Below, one piece after another: positions 33,015 to 42,800 of a stretch of DNA of 64,000 nucleotides. This DNA comes from Pseudomonadota bacterium. Lineage in GTDB: Bacteria; Pseudomonadota; Gammaproteobacteria; Steroidobacterales; Woeseiaceae. Location: assembly GCA_022563195.1 (NCBI GenBank), contig JADFNV010000013.1, positions 1 to 64,000 of the forward strand, written 5' to 3'. The notes beneath the pieces are model-generated. The model was given only the letters and a program-made list of their open reading frames with translations. It did no database searches and was not told the origin of the DNA. Positions within the stretch are counted from its first letter, which is position 1; each line of letters starts with the position of its first letter. A program made the position numbers and the translations under genes.

Positions 33015-35306
33015 TTATTCATGCCAGATTCGACGCCGCTCTTGCCGATGTTGCCGAACCTGGACACGATTTGCGTCCTCGCACATGCGAATACTGATCG
33101 CCCCGGATGTCGCGGTTTCCAGCACCTCCGCTCCCACTGCCTGCCAGCGCTGCACCACATCGTCCTTTGGAAAACCCCAGCGATTGTGAAATCCGGCGGA
33201 TACGATCGCTATCGCGGGCCGCAGTGCCCGTACAAACGCCATACTCGAGGAAGTCCCGCTGCCATGATGCGGTACGACCACTACCTCGACCGGGCCGATC
33301 GCACGAGCCCTCACGAGCGCCGCTTCGACATGGCGCTCGATGTCGCCGGTCAACAACAGGCGATAGGGTCCGGCCTCGATCTGCAATACGCACGATGCGT
33401 CGTTGCCGCTGTAAACCGCCTCGGCCGGCGGATGCAGAAAGTGGAAACCGACGCCATCGTAAGTCCAATGCTCACCCGCGCGACAGCGACGGAATGTACC
33501 TGTCAGGTCGGACAACGGCTCACCCGCCACGACCTGCCCAAGCTCAATTCCTGCGACGATCGCGCGAACGCCTCCAGCATGGTCGAGATCAGAGTGAGAG
33601 ACAACCAGCCGGTCAATCCGATCGATACCACGGCTCTCGAGAAACGGCAGGATCACCGAACTGGCGCTACTGCCGCCGCTGCGAAACGATGGGCCCGTAT
33701 CGAACAATAAGACATGATTCTGCGTTCGGACGACCGCTGCCAATCCCTGCCCGACATCCAGTACCTGTATGGTCACGCAGCCTCGAGCCGGGCCTGCAGG
33801 AATATAGAGCACGGCGGCCGTGATCGCCAGCCACGCAAGATGACGGCCAGGCCAGCCAGGCGGCGCCACAGCCCACACGACAGGCAGCATAATGTACATC
33901 CAGGCCACGCCGGAAATTTCGGGAACGCTATGCGCTCCCCAGGGAATGGCAGCCGCGGCCACGATGATGTGTTCTATCAAGCCGATGCTGCGAGCGGCAA
34001 GCAGCAAGACCTGATCACCCAGGGGCTGTAACGGGCCGTCGAGCAAGAAGCCGACGAGCGTCAGGGGCACGGTGAGCAAACTGAATAACGGGACCGCGAT
34101 GAGGTTTACGGCCGGTGCCGCAAACACGATGCGACCAAAAATGATAACCGTGATTGGCAGCAGGCCAAACAACAGCAACAGCTGAACCGTGCCAAGCTGC
34201 CTGAGCGTGATTGCTATCCGAGTCCAGGGACGACTGCGGGTCGTTGCCGCATTCTCGTAGCGACGCGCAAGCCATAGTAATGTCACGACGGCCGCAAATG
34301 AAAGCTTGAAACCAGGCGCAAGTGTTGCCAGTGGAGTCAATACCGCAATGACCATGCACGATGCACTGACAATCGCCATCGGACACGCGATCCGCCGCCG
34401 CAGCACCGCCACGGCAGCAATCGCAATCATCAGACTGGCCCTTTGCGCCGGCACTGCCAAGCCTGAAACGAGGGCGTATAGCACCGCAACAAACAATGCA
34501 ACGACAATCGCGGTCTCGTGAACATTGCTGCGACCGCCGAGCAGTCCGCCGATCACACAGGCGATAAAATAGCCGCCACCGGCTGCCAGCCCAATATGCA
34601 GTCCCGAAATTGCCATCAGGTGGCTGGTTCCGGTGCGCGCGTATCGGTCCCATTGTTCGGTGCTGACAAGGTGCCGAGCCCCGACCGCGAGTGCAGCAAG
34701 CACGGCCGAATGCTCAGATCCCGCCATGAGTCCTGAGACACGACGCACGAATCGCGCTCGCAGGCGATCCGTCATGCCTAGCACGCCCGTATCCAACAGG
34801 TGATTGCGACGACTGTTAACGACGTAGGCCGTTGCACCGATGCGCTCACGAAAAGCCCACGATTCGTAGTCGAAGTCACCCGGATTGCTCGTACCGCGTG
34901 GTCGCCGCAGACGCAGTTCAAATCGCCAGATATCACCAAAGTAAATTGCGACAGGTGGCTTAAACCAGCTGACACGTATCCGCTCCGGGAGCCGCGGATT
35001 TTCGACAGGCACCGCGACGAAACTGACGGACTGTCCGTTACTGCGTGGAAAATCCACGATCCTGACGCGGGTCAGGATACTGTCACCAGCGAGTTGTGAT
35101 GCCAAACGGGAATCGATGACATCGTGTGCAGCGCCGGCGAAGAGTGCGAGCCCGGCAAGAAAAAAGCCCACGAGGCGAAGTGGACGAACCAACATCAAAG
35201 CGATACTTACCGCGAATACAGCGTTGATGAGGTTGGATACGATGACAAAGCTGCTAAGCTGCAGCGCGTACATACCTGCCAGCAGACAAAGGCAGGCTCG
35301 TGTCAT
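33015..35306 (-). CDS. comEC: ComEC/Rec2-family DNA uptake channel
   Basis: The 763-residue protein combines N-terminal helices with the DUF4131-like domain (about 30-170), the competence membrane domain (about 200-490: HLMAISGLHIGLAAGGGYF, SGLAVPAQRASLMIAIAA) and a C-terminal metallo-beta-lactamase domain (VLDVGQGLAAVV, SHSDLDHAGGV, VPHHGSGTSSS). Together they transport single-stranded DNA across the inner membrane, and the lactamase domain probably degrades the other strand. It is intact, so natural transformation is possible; pilus genes are not in the window. It is divergent from the DUF2062 gene by 55 bases. Confidence 0.93.
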   Translation of the reverse strand: MTRACLCLLAGMYALQLSSFVIVSNLINAVFAVSIALMLVRPLRLVGFFLAGLALFAGAAHDVIDSRLASQLAGDSILTRVRIVDFPRSNGQSVSFVAVPVENPRLPERIRVSWFKPPVAIYFGDIWRFELRLRRPRGTSNPGDFDYESWAFRERIGATAYVVNSRRNHLLDTGVLGMTDRLRARFVRRVSGLMAGSEHSAVLAALAVGARHLVSTEQWDRYARTGTSHLMAISGLHIGLAAGGGYFIACVIGGLLGGRSNVHETAIVVALFVAVLYALVSGLAVPAQRASLMIAIAAVAVLRRRIACPMAIVSASCMVIAVLTPLATLAPGFKLSFAAVVTLLWLARRYENAATTRSRPWTRIAITLRQLGTVQLLLLFGLLPITVIIFGRIVFAAPAVNLIAVPLFSLLTVPLTLVGFLLDGPLQPLGDQVLLLAARSIGLIEHIIVAAAAIPWGAHSVPEISGVAWMYIMLPVVWAVAPPGWPGRHLAWLAITAAVLYIPAGPARGCVTIQVLDVGQGLAAVVRTQNHVLLFDTGPSFRSGGSSASSVILPFLESRGIDRIDRLVVSHSDLDHAGGVRAIVAGIELGQVVAGEPLSDLTGTFRRCRAGEHWTYDGVGFHFLHPPAEAVYSGNDASCVLQIEAGPYRLLLTGDIERHVEAALVRARAIGPVEVVVVPHHGSGTSSSMAFVRALRPAIAIVSAGFHNRWGFPKDDVVQRWQAVGAEVLETATSGAISIRMCEDANRVQVRQHRQERRRIWHE

Positions 35307-35361
35307 CAGCCAGGCCTCCCGGTGTCACGATCAATCCTTATCGAAGCGGAAACAGCAGCGC

Positions 35362-35880
35362 ATGCCAAGGCGGTTTTTTAGGAAGTTTGCGTTCAAACGC
35401 CATGAGTTGAGTGAAAGGTGGTTCATGGCGCCGTTTCGTCACTTGTTGCACGATCACCGACTCTGGGGGATTCGGCGCAAGACCGTGATCCCGGCGTTCG
35501 CTCTCGGCCTGTTCATTGCATTTCAGCCTTTTCCGGGCCATGTCCTTGCCGCGGTCCTTGCCGCGCTGGTCCTGCACATCAACATACCGGTCGCGTCACT
35601 CACGACCTTTATCTCCAATCCCGTAACGATCGGCCCTGTCTTCTATTTTTCCTACCGGGTAGGTGCGTTCCTGTTGTCGATCGAACCCGGTCCATTTGCA
35701 ATGGAAATGTCACTCGAGTGGCTGACGAATACCTTCGTCTCGATCTGGCAGCCGCTGCTATTGGGCTCTGTGCTCATCGGAACCATCGCAGCGACGCTTG
35801 GCTATGTCGTACTTGACGTGGTCTGGCGTGGTTCGCTCGCCGACTACAAGGCGCGCAAACGCCGCAAACGAAAACCGTAG
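35362..35880 (+). CDS. DUF2062 membrane protein
   Basis: About 172 residues starting MPRRFFRKFAFKRHELSERW. The segment RKTVIPAFALGLFIAFQPFP-GH and the following FISNPVTIGPVFYFSYRVG are the core of DUF2062, a small inner-membrane family with two or three helices. The start is ATG 35362; longer frames extend into the region antisense to comEC. The family is often located next to comEC and exbB in Gammaproteobacteria, as here. No biochemical role is established. The C-terminus is very basic (ARKRRKRKP). Confidence 0.88.
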   Translation: MPRRFFRKFAFKRHELSERWFMAPFRHLLHDHRLWGIRRKTVIPAFALGLFIAFQPFPGHVLAAVLAALVLHINIPVASLTTFISNPVTIGPVFYFSYRVGAFLLSIEPGPFAMEMSLEWLTNTFVSIWQPLLLGSVLIGTIAATLGYVVLDVVWRGSLADYKARKRRKRKP

Positions 35881-36138
35881 GATGCCTGCCGACGGTCAGG
35901 ACGACCTGATGTCGTGGAGCACAGGGATGTGCGTGAGCGACGAAGGGCGATTACCGCGATGTCTGAACGACGGCCCCGACACGGTAGCTCCTCGAGCTTA
36001 ATGTCGCATCGACGTCCCTGTCTCACTCCAATCCGCGAATCCTCGCTCTCGCTGTCCCTGCTCCGCTCGGATTCGACGACGCTCGACGAGCCACCGTATC
36101 GTGTCCGCCCTCCGGTCTTCGTCGGGACGGCGGGCGGG
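35881..36138. other. GC-rich spacer with two hairpins whose loops contain GGA
   Basis: No gene is visible. At 35894-35906 GGTC-AGGAC-GACC, and at 35919-35932 a perfect stem GCACA/TGTGC with loop GGGA, lie within 40 bases directly after the DUF2062 stop. The second contains ACAGGGATGT, close to the CsrA/RsmA site consensus ACARGGAUGU. From about 35985 to 36138 the sequence is GC-rich with TCG-dinucleotide runs but has no recognisable element. Confidence 0.45.
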
Positions 36139-36825
36139 CTACGAGCGGAGTTTGCCGTCTTCGAGTACGAGCACGCGATCCATGCGCGCCGCGATCGAGT
36201 GATCGTGCGTAACGATGATGAGGCTGGTCTGTAATTCCTGATTTAATTCGAGCATCAGGTTCAAGACATGCTCGCCATTGCCGGCGTCCAGATTGCCTGT
36301 CGGCTCGTCCGCCAGCACCAGCTGCGGCCGTGTGATCAACGCACGTGCGACGGCCGCACGTTGCCGCTCGCCGCCTGATAGTTCGCCGGGCTTGTGCGAG
36401 AGTCTCTCGCCGAGCCCGACCCGGCCCAGCAGTTGGCGGGCCTGCTCCATCGCTACCGATTTGACCTCACGCCGAATCAGCAGCGGCATGGCAACATTTT
36501 CCTCGGCCGTGAATTCAGGCAACAAGTGGTGAAACTGGTAAACGAATCCGATGTAGCGATTTCTAAGCTCGCCTTTGGACATTTCGTTGCCACCGTGCAT
36601 CGGTTTGCCATCAACTATCACCTCGCCTTCATCGGGATCATCGAGGCCACCAAGGATTTGCAGTAATGTCGTCTTTCCAGAGCCCGAAATGCCAATAATT
36701 GCTACACGTTCTGCTGCCTGGACGACCAGGTCGACCTTACTGAGCACCTCGAGAACTGACCCGCCTTCGCGAAAGCGCCGCGTTACGCCGCGACACTGCA
36801 AGACCGGACGATTCTGGTCAGTCAT
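36139..36825 (-). CDS. lolD: Lipoprotein-releasing system ATP-binding protein
   Basis: About 228 residues starting MTDQNRPVLQCRGVTRRFRE. Walker A is GISGSGKTTLLQ, the signature LSGGERQRAAVARAL, Walker B LVLADEPTGNLD, and the LolD-type GxLDxPxxG region reads ILGGLDDPDEGEV. LolD powers LolC/E to extract outer-membrane lipoproteins from the inner membrane and pass them to LolA. It overlaps the preceding lolC/E gene by 8 bases. The frame upstream of 36825 belongs to the overlapping gene's other frame and is not used. Confidence 0.95.
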   Translation of the reverse strand: MTDQNRPVLQCRGVTRRFREGGSVLEVLSKVDLVVQAAERVAIIGISGSGKTTLLQILGGLDDPDEGEVIVDGKPMHGGNEMSKGELRNRYIGFVYQFHHLLPEFTAEENVAMPLLIRREVKSVAMEQARQLLGRVGLGERLSHKPGELSGGERQRAAVARALITRPQLVLADEPTGNLDAGNGEHVLNLMLELNQELQTSLIIVTHDHSIAARMDRVLVLEDGKLRS

Positions 36826-38065
36826 AACGCAATGCCTCTGCCGGTGCAGTTTTCGCAGCGACCCATGCCGGATAGACAGTCGACGCCAATGCCAACAACA
36901 ATGCGATCGACGCAATCTTGACAACATCGGGAATGCGCAACTCGGCTGGTAAATCGCTAATAAAGTAAACGTCGGCGGCCAGGAATTTGATTCCCAAAGC
37001 GGACTCAAAAAAGGCCACGGTGCTCTCCAGATTAATTGACAGAAGAATTCCTGCGACGACGCCGAACAGAGTACCGATCACGCCAATGATGCTGCCCTGA
37101 GTAATGAATATTTTCAGAATACTTTGCGGGCTCGCACCGATCGTACGCAGAATTGCAATATCTGTCCGTTTATCTTTAACGACCATCACGAGGGTCGAAA
37201 CGATATTAAATGCCGCAACAGCAATAACCAGCAGCAATATCACAAACAGGATCGATTTTGTGATTTGAATAGAACGAAAAAAATTCACATGCCGGCGCGT
37301 CCAGTCGGACACGAGTACGACAGCGCCATGCTCCAGCGCAACTTCGCGAACGATTGCGGACGCTTCGAAAATTTCGGAAACCGCGAGCCTCACACCAGTC
37401 ACTGCATCCTTTTTACGATAAAGCCTTTGCGCATCGACCAAATTGATAAACGCGAGACGGCGATCGAATTCAAACATACCGACTCGATACAGGCCGCTCA
37501 CCGTAAAGCGTTTCGTCCGCGGCACTATGCCTACTGGTGTGACCAGCCCTTGCGCAAGCGTCACCGTTACCTTGTCACCGACGCTAATTTTGAGAGCGTC
37601 AGCCAAATCTACGCCGAGGATGATATTGAAAGATCCGGGCCCAAGGCTGCCAAGCTCGCCTTCGGTCATGACACTATTGACGCCGGAGACGAGATCCTCG
37701 GCGACGGGGTCGATGCCACGCAGTTCAGCGCCACTTAGCCGCTCTCCGAACACGAGCAGGCCCTGCCCCTCTATGTACGGTGCTGTCGCACGGACGCGCG
37801 GATTCCGGTCAGCCGTTGCCGACATCGATTGCCAGTCCAGCAGCTCGCCATTGAGGTCTTCAATGCTCGCGTGAGCAGTCATCGTCAGCAGCCGATCCTT
37901 CAGCTCACGCTCGAATCCGTTGACAACCGAAAGTACGACGATGAGAACCAGGACCGCGATCGCGATTCCGAGCATTGAGATAGCGGATATCAGGGACACA
38001 AAGTTGTTGCCGCTACGAGATCGCACGTAGCGAGTGCCGATCCAGAGTTCGAAGTTCTGACTCAT
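36818..38065 (-). CDS. Lipoprotein-releasing system transmembrane protein (LolC/LolE family), second copy
   Basis: About 415 residues from the ATG at 38065, four bases after the preceding stop. The N-terminus FELWIGTRYVRSRSGNNFVS and first helix AISMLGIAIAVLVLIVVLSV are followed by the family's ...NGFERELKDRLLTMTAHA motif, a large periplasmic domain and three C-terminal helices (FVILLLVIAVAAFNIVSTLV). LolC and LolE are paralogues, and sequence inspection alone does not tell which this is. It lies directly before lolD, so the operon has two membrane genes followed by the ATPase instead of the E. coli C-D-E order. Confidence 0.9.
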   Translation of the reverse strand: MSQNFELWIGTRYVRSRSGNNFVSLISAISMLGIAIAVLVLIVVLSVVNGFERELKDRLLTMTAHASIEDLNGELLDWQSMSATADRNPRVRATAPYIEGQGLLVFGERLSGAELRGIDPVAEDLVSGVNSVMTEGELGSLGPGSFNIILGVDLADALKISVGDKVTVTLAQGLVTPVGIVPRTKRFTVSGLYRVGMFEFDRRLAFINLVDAQRLYRKKDAVTGVRLAVSEIFEASAIVREVALEHGAVVLVSDWTRRHVNFFRSIQITKSILFVILLLVIAVAAFNIVSTLVMVVKDKRTDIAILRTIGASPQSILKIFITQGSIIGVIGTLFGVVAGILLSINLESTVAFFESALGIKFLAADVYFISDLPAELRIPDVVKIASIALLLALASTVYPAWVAAKTAPAEALRYD

Positions 38066-38069
38066 CACA

Positions 38070-39314
38070 TCACTCGTAGCGCAGCGCAACAGCGGGATTC
38101 ACACGCGCCGCCCGGCGTGCCGGGTACAGCGTAGCAAGTGATGTCAATACGAATGCGGCCCCTGCGATCGTGGCGACGTCCGCCATTTCCAGCTCGGACG
38201 GAATTTGCGTAACGTAATACACATCGCCCGGCATGATCTTAAAGCCGAGCAGATTCTCGAGCACGGGTACGATTTCAGGAACGTTGATCGCGACCACAAC
38301 ACCGAGTACGACGCCGACCAATACTCCGGCCCAGCCGATTACTGCGCCCTGCACGAAAAACACACGTACGACTCCATTTGCACTCATGCCGAGAGTCCGC
38401 AAAACGGCGATATCGTTGGTCTTGTCCATGACCACCATGACGAGGCTTGCCACGATATTGAACGCCGCCACACCGATGATCAGCGACAGCATCAACGACA
38501 TCATCATTTTCTCGATGCGAATGGCACGAAAGTAACTTGCATTCTCAATGGTCCAGTCGCTCGTTATCGCGCCGTTCCCGAGACGTTCGCCGAGCATTCT
38601 GGCGATCGCAGGTGCTGACATGACGTCGTCAGCCCGAAAGCGCACAGCCGACCGTTCATCGCCCAATGCCAGGATTGCGGCTGCTTCGTCTGCATTGATG
38701 AGCGCTAACAGACCGTCATGATCCTGAAGACCGGCCTCGAATACACCACGCAGGATAAATCGTTTTAACACGGGCCGCAGGGTGCCGTCTCCAACTGGGC
38801 GCGGAATCAGCAGCACGACGCCATCACCCATCCGCAGGCCCAGATCAACAGCGAGAAGCCGGCCGAGAATTATGCTGCGGCTGCCGGGTGACAGATTCTC
38901 GAGATCGCCTTCGAGCAAATTGATCGGCGATTGTGGTAACGAACGTTCGTATTGAGGATCCACTCCGTGGACCAGCACCGCGCGCAATTCGCGGCCTGAT
39001 CGAATCATGCCTTCCATCGCAACAATCGGAGCCGCCGCCGCAACTCCCGGATAAGCCGCGATCTGATCCACAAGCTCGCGCCAATTCTCGGTTACGCCAT
39101 CGGGACCCGTCACGGAGCCGTGTGCGGACATGCTCAGCAGCCGGTTGCGTAACTCGCCCTCAAAGCCGTTCATGACCGAAAGGATGACGATCAGAGCAGC
39201 GACGCCCAGGGCGACTCCCGCCAGCGAAATCAGCGTAATGAAAGAGACGAAACGGGTGCGGCGCTTTGCTCTCAAGTAGCGAAGCCCGACAAACAGTTCA
39301 ACGGGTTTGATCAT
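38070..39314 (-). CDS. Lipoprotein-releasing system transmembrane protein (LolC/LolE family), first copy
   Basis: This is a 414-residue protein with the same layout as its neighbour: ELFVGLRYLRAKRRTRFVS, first helix AGVALGVAALIVILSV, then NGFEGELRNRLLSMSAHGSV, a periplasmic domain of about 220 residues and three C-terminal helices (LMLSLIIGVAAFNIVASLVM). With the second copy and LolD it releases lipoproteins from the inner membrane. It is the promoter-proximal gene and by position is the more likely LolC. The region 39315-39453 upstream should hold the operon promoter, but I could not single out convincing boxes. Confidence 0.9.
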   Translation of the reverse strand: MIKPVELFVGLRYLRAKRRTRFVSFITLISLAGVALGVAALIVILSVMNGFEGELRNRLLSMSAHGSVTGPDGVTENWRELVDQIAAYPGVAAAAPIVAMEGMIRSGRELRAVLVHGVDPQYERSLPQSPINLLEGDLENLSPGSRSIILGRLLAVDLGLRMGDGVVLLIPRPVGDGTLRPVLKRFILRGVFEAGLQDHDGLLALINADEAAAILALGDERSAVRFRADDVMSAPAIARMLGERLGNGAITSDWTIENASYFRAIRIEKMMMSLMLSLIIGVAAFNIVASLVMVVMDKTNDIAVLRTLGMSANGVVRVFFVQGAVIGWAGVLVGVVLGVVVAINVPEIVPVLENLLGFKIMPGDVYYVTQIPSELEMADVATIAGAAFVLTSLATLYPARRAARVNPAVALRYE

Positions 39315-39471
39315 CCCGTCGCATTAAACCATATCCGATCCAGGGGAGTGTTCGTCCAAAAATCGTGACCGAATTCACAGTTTTGACCTAAGTAATAAAA
39401 CCTTGTAAATCAAACGCCTTTTAGCATGACTTGGAGTGATATAGTCGATCGCAATGAGAGGAGAAGCTGCA

Positions 39472-39738
39472 ATGGCAAAGCTACGCAAACTGACCCTGTT
39501 GGCGCTCGTACTGGGCTTTATGGGTACGGCAACCGCAGACACGTTGGACGTGGCGCCCGATGAGAACGCGGCGCGCCCGACACGTGGCATGAAGCAAGAC
39601 GTCGTCGAATCGAAATTCGGCATTCCCCAATCGCGCGATGCAGCTATTGGCGATCCGCCCATTTCACGATGGGAATACAGGGACTTTGTGGTCTTCTTCG
39701 AGTATGACCGCGTCATTCACGCCGTCATCAAACGATAG
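39472..39738 (+). CDS. Small exported protein of unknown function upstream of mfd
   Basis: About 88 residues with a signal peptide (KLTLLALVLGFMGTATA) and a mature part of about 65 residues. GMKQDVVESKFGIPQSRDAA followed by ISRWEYRDFVVFFEYDRVIHAV resembles the short BamE/SmpA-like fold (xxVxxxFGxP ... W.Y.DF.V.F) seen in many small periplasmic proteins. The ATG at 39472 has AGGAG upstream; the earlier ATG at 39454 would place that site inside the gene. It is transcribed in the same direction as mfd, 123 bases ahead. Confidence 0.75.
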   Translation: MAKLRKLTLLALVLGFMGTATADTLDVAPDENAARPTRGMKQDVVESKFGIPQSRDAAIGDPPISRWEYRDFVVFFEYDRVIHAVIKR

Positions 39739-39861
39739 CACCCCGTCAAAGCGGTATTAGCCAAAATACCGCACGCTCATAGCAGCGTACAGGCAGACTG
39801 CCTGGGCATGGTCCGCGCCTACATGTGATAATCGCGGCCCGATTTTCCACTGACCGTACTC

Positions 39862-42800
39862 GTGGCCTACGACAGTTTGCTGATTCCCCCGACCTTGCAC
39901 TTGCCGGAACCTGGCCGGAGCCGCGGCTGGGGCCGTTTGATCGGCGCCAGTACCGCGCTCGCGATTGCCGAATTATCGCGGCGCATCGATACACCGCTGC
40001 TGGTCCTTGCCAATGATCCGCGTCAGGCCGACCAGCTCGAATCCGAGATTCGTTTCTTTGCCGGAAGCGACTGTGCAATACGCCACTTTGTCGAGTGGGA
40101 GACACTGCCGTGGGATAGTTTCTCACCCCACCAGGAGATAGCCTCAGAGCGTCTTGCCGTCTTGTCGGCCTTACGCGGCATGCACGGTGGAATTGTCATC
40201 GCGTCTGCGCCGGTCCTGCTGCAACGGCTGCCTCCTGTGGACTACGTCGCTGCGCGATCTCTGTCGCTGCAAAAAGGCCAGTTGCTACCGCGTGAGGCAT
40301 TCATCGGCTCCCTAGCGTCTGCCGGTTATCAGCGGGCGTCGCAGGTATTCGAACATGGTGAATTCGCCGTCCGCGGCTCGCTGATCGATGTCTTTCCAAT
40401 GGGCTTAACCCAGCCGATTCGCATCGATTTCTTCGACGATGACATCGAGTCCCTGCGCTACTTTTCCCCCGACTCGCAACTTTCCGGCGACATGCTCGAT
40501 ACGGTCGAGGTCTTACCCGCTCGCGAAATACCGCTCGACGCTGATGCCATTCGTGATTTTCGCGAACGATACCGTGAGCGATTCGAAGGACAGCCGAGCC
40601 GCTCACGCATTTATCGAGACGTATCAGACGGCATTGCGCACGGTGGCATCGAATATTACCTGCCGCTATTTTTCGATTCGACCGCGAGCCTGATCGACTA
40701 CTTGTCAGCCGGCTGTATGCTTATCGTGCCCGAAGGCATTACCGCGGTGCTGCAGCAGGCCTGGGCCGAAATCGAGGAGCGACACGAAATCTGCCGCCTC
40801 GACCCCGAAAGGCCCATTCTGACAGCCGTCGAAACCTTTTTGACTCCAGATGCTGTTGCGGCCCAATTGCAGGAGTGGCCACAGCTTCGCTATTCGGCCC
40901 AAACGCTTGCCGATGGCAAAACAATAGAAAATTTCGCAACCCGGATGCCTCCCGCACTGAAGATCGAGGCTCGATACGAAGACGCCGCGGGAGCGCTGGT
41001 GGAATTCCTGCGATCGTTTGCCGGGCGCGTCCTGTTTACGGCAGACTCGGCCGGCCGGCGCGAACAAGTTCATGACATTCTGACGGGTCGGGGCCTTGAC
41101 CTGACGCGCGTCGATGACTGGAATTCCTTCGTGACAGGAAGTCATCGTATCGGTGTTGCGATAGCGCCGTTGGAGAACGGCGTACTGCTGACCGACGCCG
41201 GCGTCGCGATCATCAGCGAACAGCAATTATTCGGCGATCGCGTGCGGCCGCACAGCCGACGCCGGCGAATCGAGCGTGACCCCGAAACCATCATTCGTCA
41301 GCTCAACGATCTCGAAGCTGGCTCTCCCGTCGTCCATGCTGAATACGGAGTCGGACGTTATCTGGGACTGACAACGCTGCAAGCGGGAGGAATCGAGGGT
41401 GAATTTCTACACCTCGAGTACGCTGACGGCGACAAACTCTATGTACCCGTACACGCACTGGAACTCATTACGCGTTTCACCGGCGCATCGCCCGAGACTG
41501 CACCTCTGCATCGCCTTGGCAATGACCAGTGGGCCAAAGCGCGACAGCGCGCCATCAAAAAGATTCGCGACATCGCCGCCGAGCTGCTCGATGTTTATGC
41601 ACGGCGCGCCGCTCGCCCCGGATACCGTTTCCATTGGTCCGAAACCGACTATCGCGAATTTGAGCGCGGCTTCCCGTTCGATCTCACTGATGATCAGGCC
41701 CGGACGATCGACGAAGTGCTCACCGATCTTGGCACCGACAAGCCTATGGACCGCATCGTTTGCGGCGATGTCGGCTTTGGCAAGACCGAGGTCGCGCTGC
41801 GTGCGACGTTTGCCGCTGTATACGGCGGCAAACAGGTTGCCATTCTGGTCCCAACCACGCTCCTCGCCCAACAACACGGGCAAGTTTTCAAAGACCGCTT
41901 CGCAGACTGGCCGGTTCGCATCGAAGTGCTGTCCCGTTTCCAGACAGGCAAAGCCGTCAGGGTGATCGTCGAGGGCATGCGTGACGGTACCGTTGATGTG
42001 GTGATTGGCACGCATAAACTTCTGCAGCATACGAAAGACCTCAAGGACGTCGGCCTCGTTATCATCGATGAAGAACATCGCTTCGGTGTCCGCGACAAGG
42101 AAGCCATCAAGTCACTGCGTAGCCAGATCGACGTATTGACGTTGACGGCAACGCCGATACCGAGAACGCTGAACATGGCATTGGGTGGCCTGCGCGATAT
42201 GTCGCTGATTGCGACAGCCCCGGCCGAACGCCTGGCCATAAAAACCTTTGTTACAGAATGGAACGACGTTTTGATTCGCGAAGCCTGCCTGCGCGAAGTC
42301 AAGCGTGGCGGCCAGGTGTACTTTATTCATAATCGAGTTAAAGACATCGACGGGGTCGCGCAAAAGCTTGCCGTGCTCGTCCCAGAGGCGAACATCCGCG
42401 TCGGCCATGGCCAAATGCCCGAACGCGAGCTGGAACAGGTCATGCTCGATTTCTATCACCGGCGCTTCAATATCCTGCTTTGCACGACGATCATCGAGAG
42501 CGGCATCGATGTCCCGACGGCGAATACGATCGTTATCAATCGCGCCGATCAATTTGGTTTGGCGCAGTTGCATCAACTTCGGGGTCGAGTCGGCCGCTCA
42601 CACCACCGGGCCTACGCCTACCTCGTCGTCCCGCCCCGGGCCACAATGACAGCGGATGCTATCAAACGGCTCGAGGCCATCGATTCCCTGGAAGAACTGG
42701 GATCAGGTTTTACGCTTGCGACACACGATCTCGAAATTCGTGGCGCCGGTGAGTTGCTGGGTGATACACAAAGCGGGCAGATCCAGGAGATCGGCTTTTC

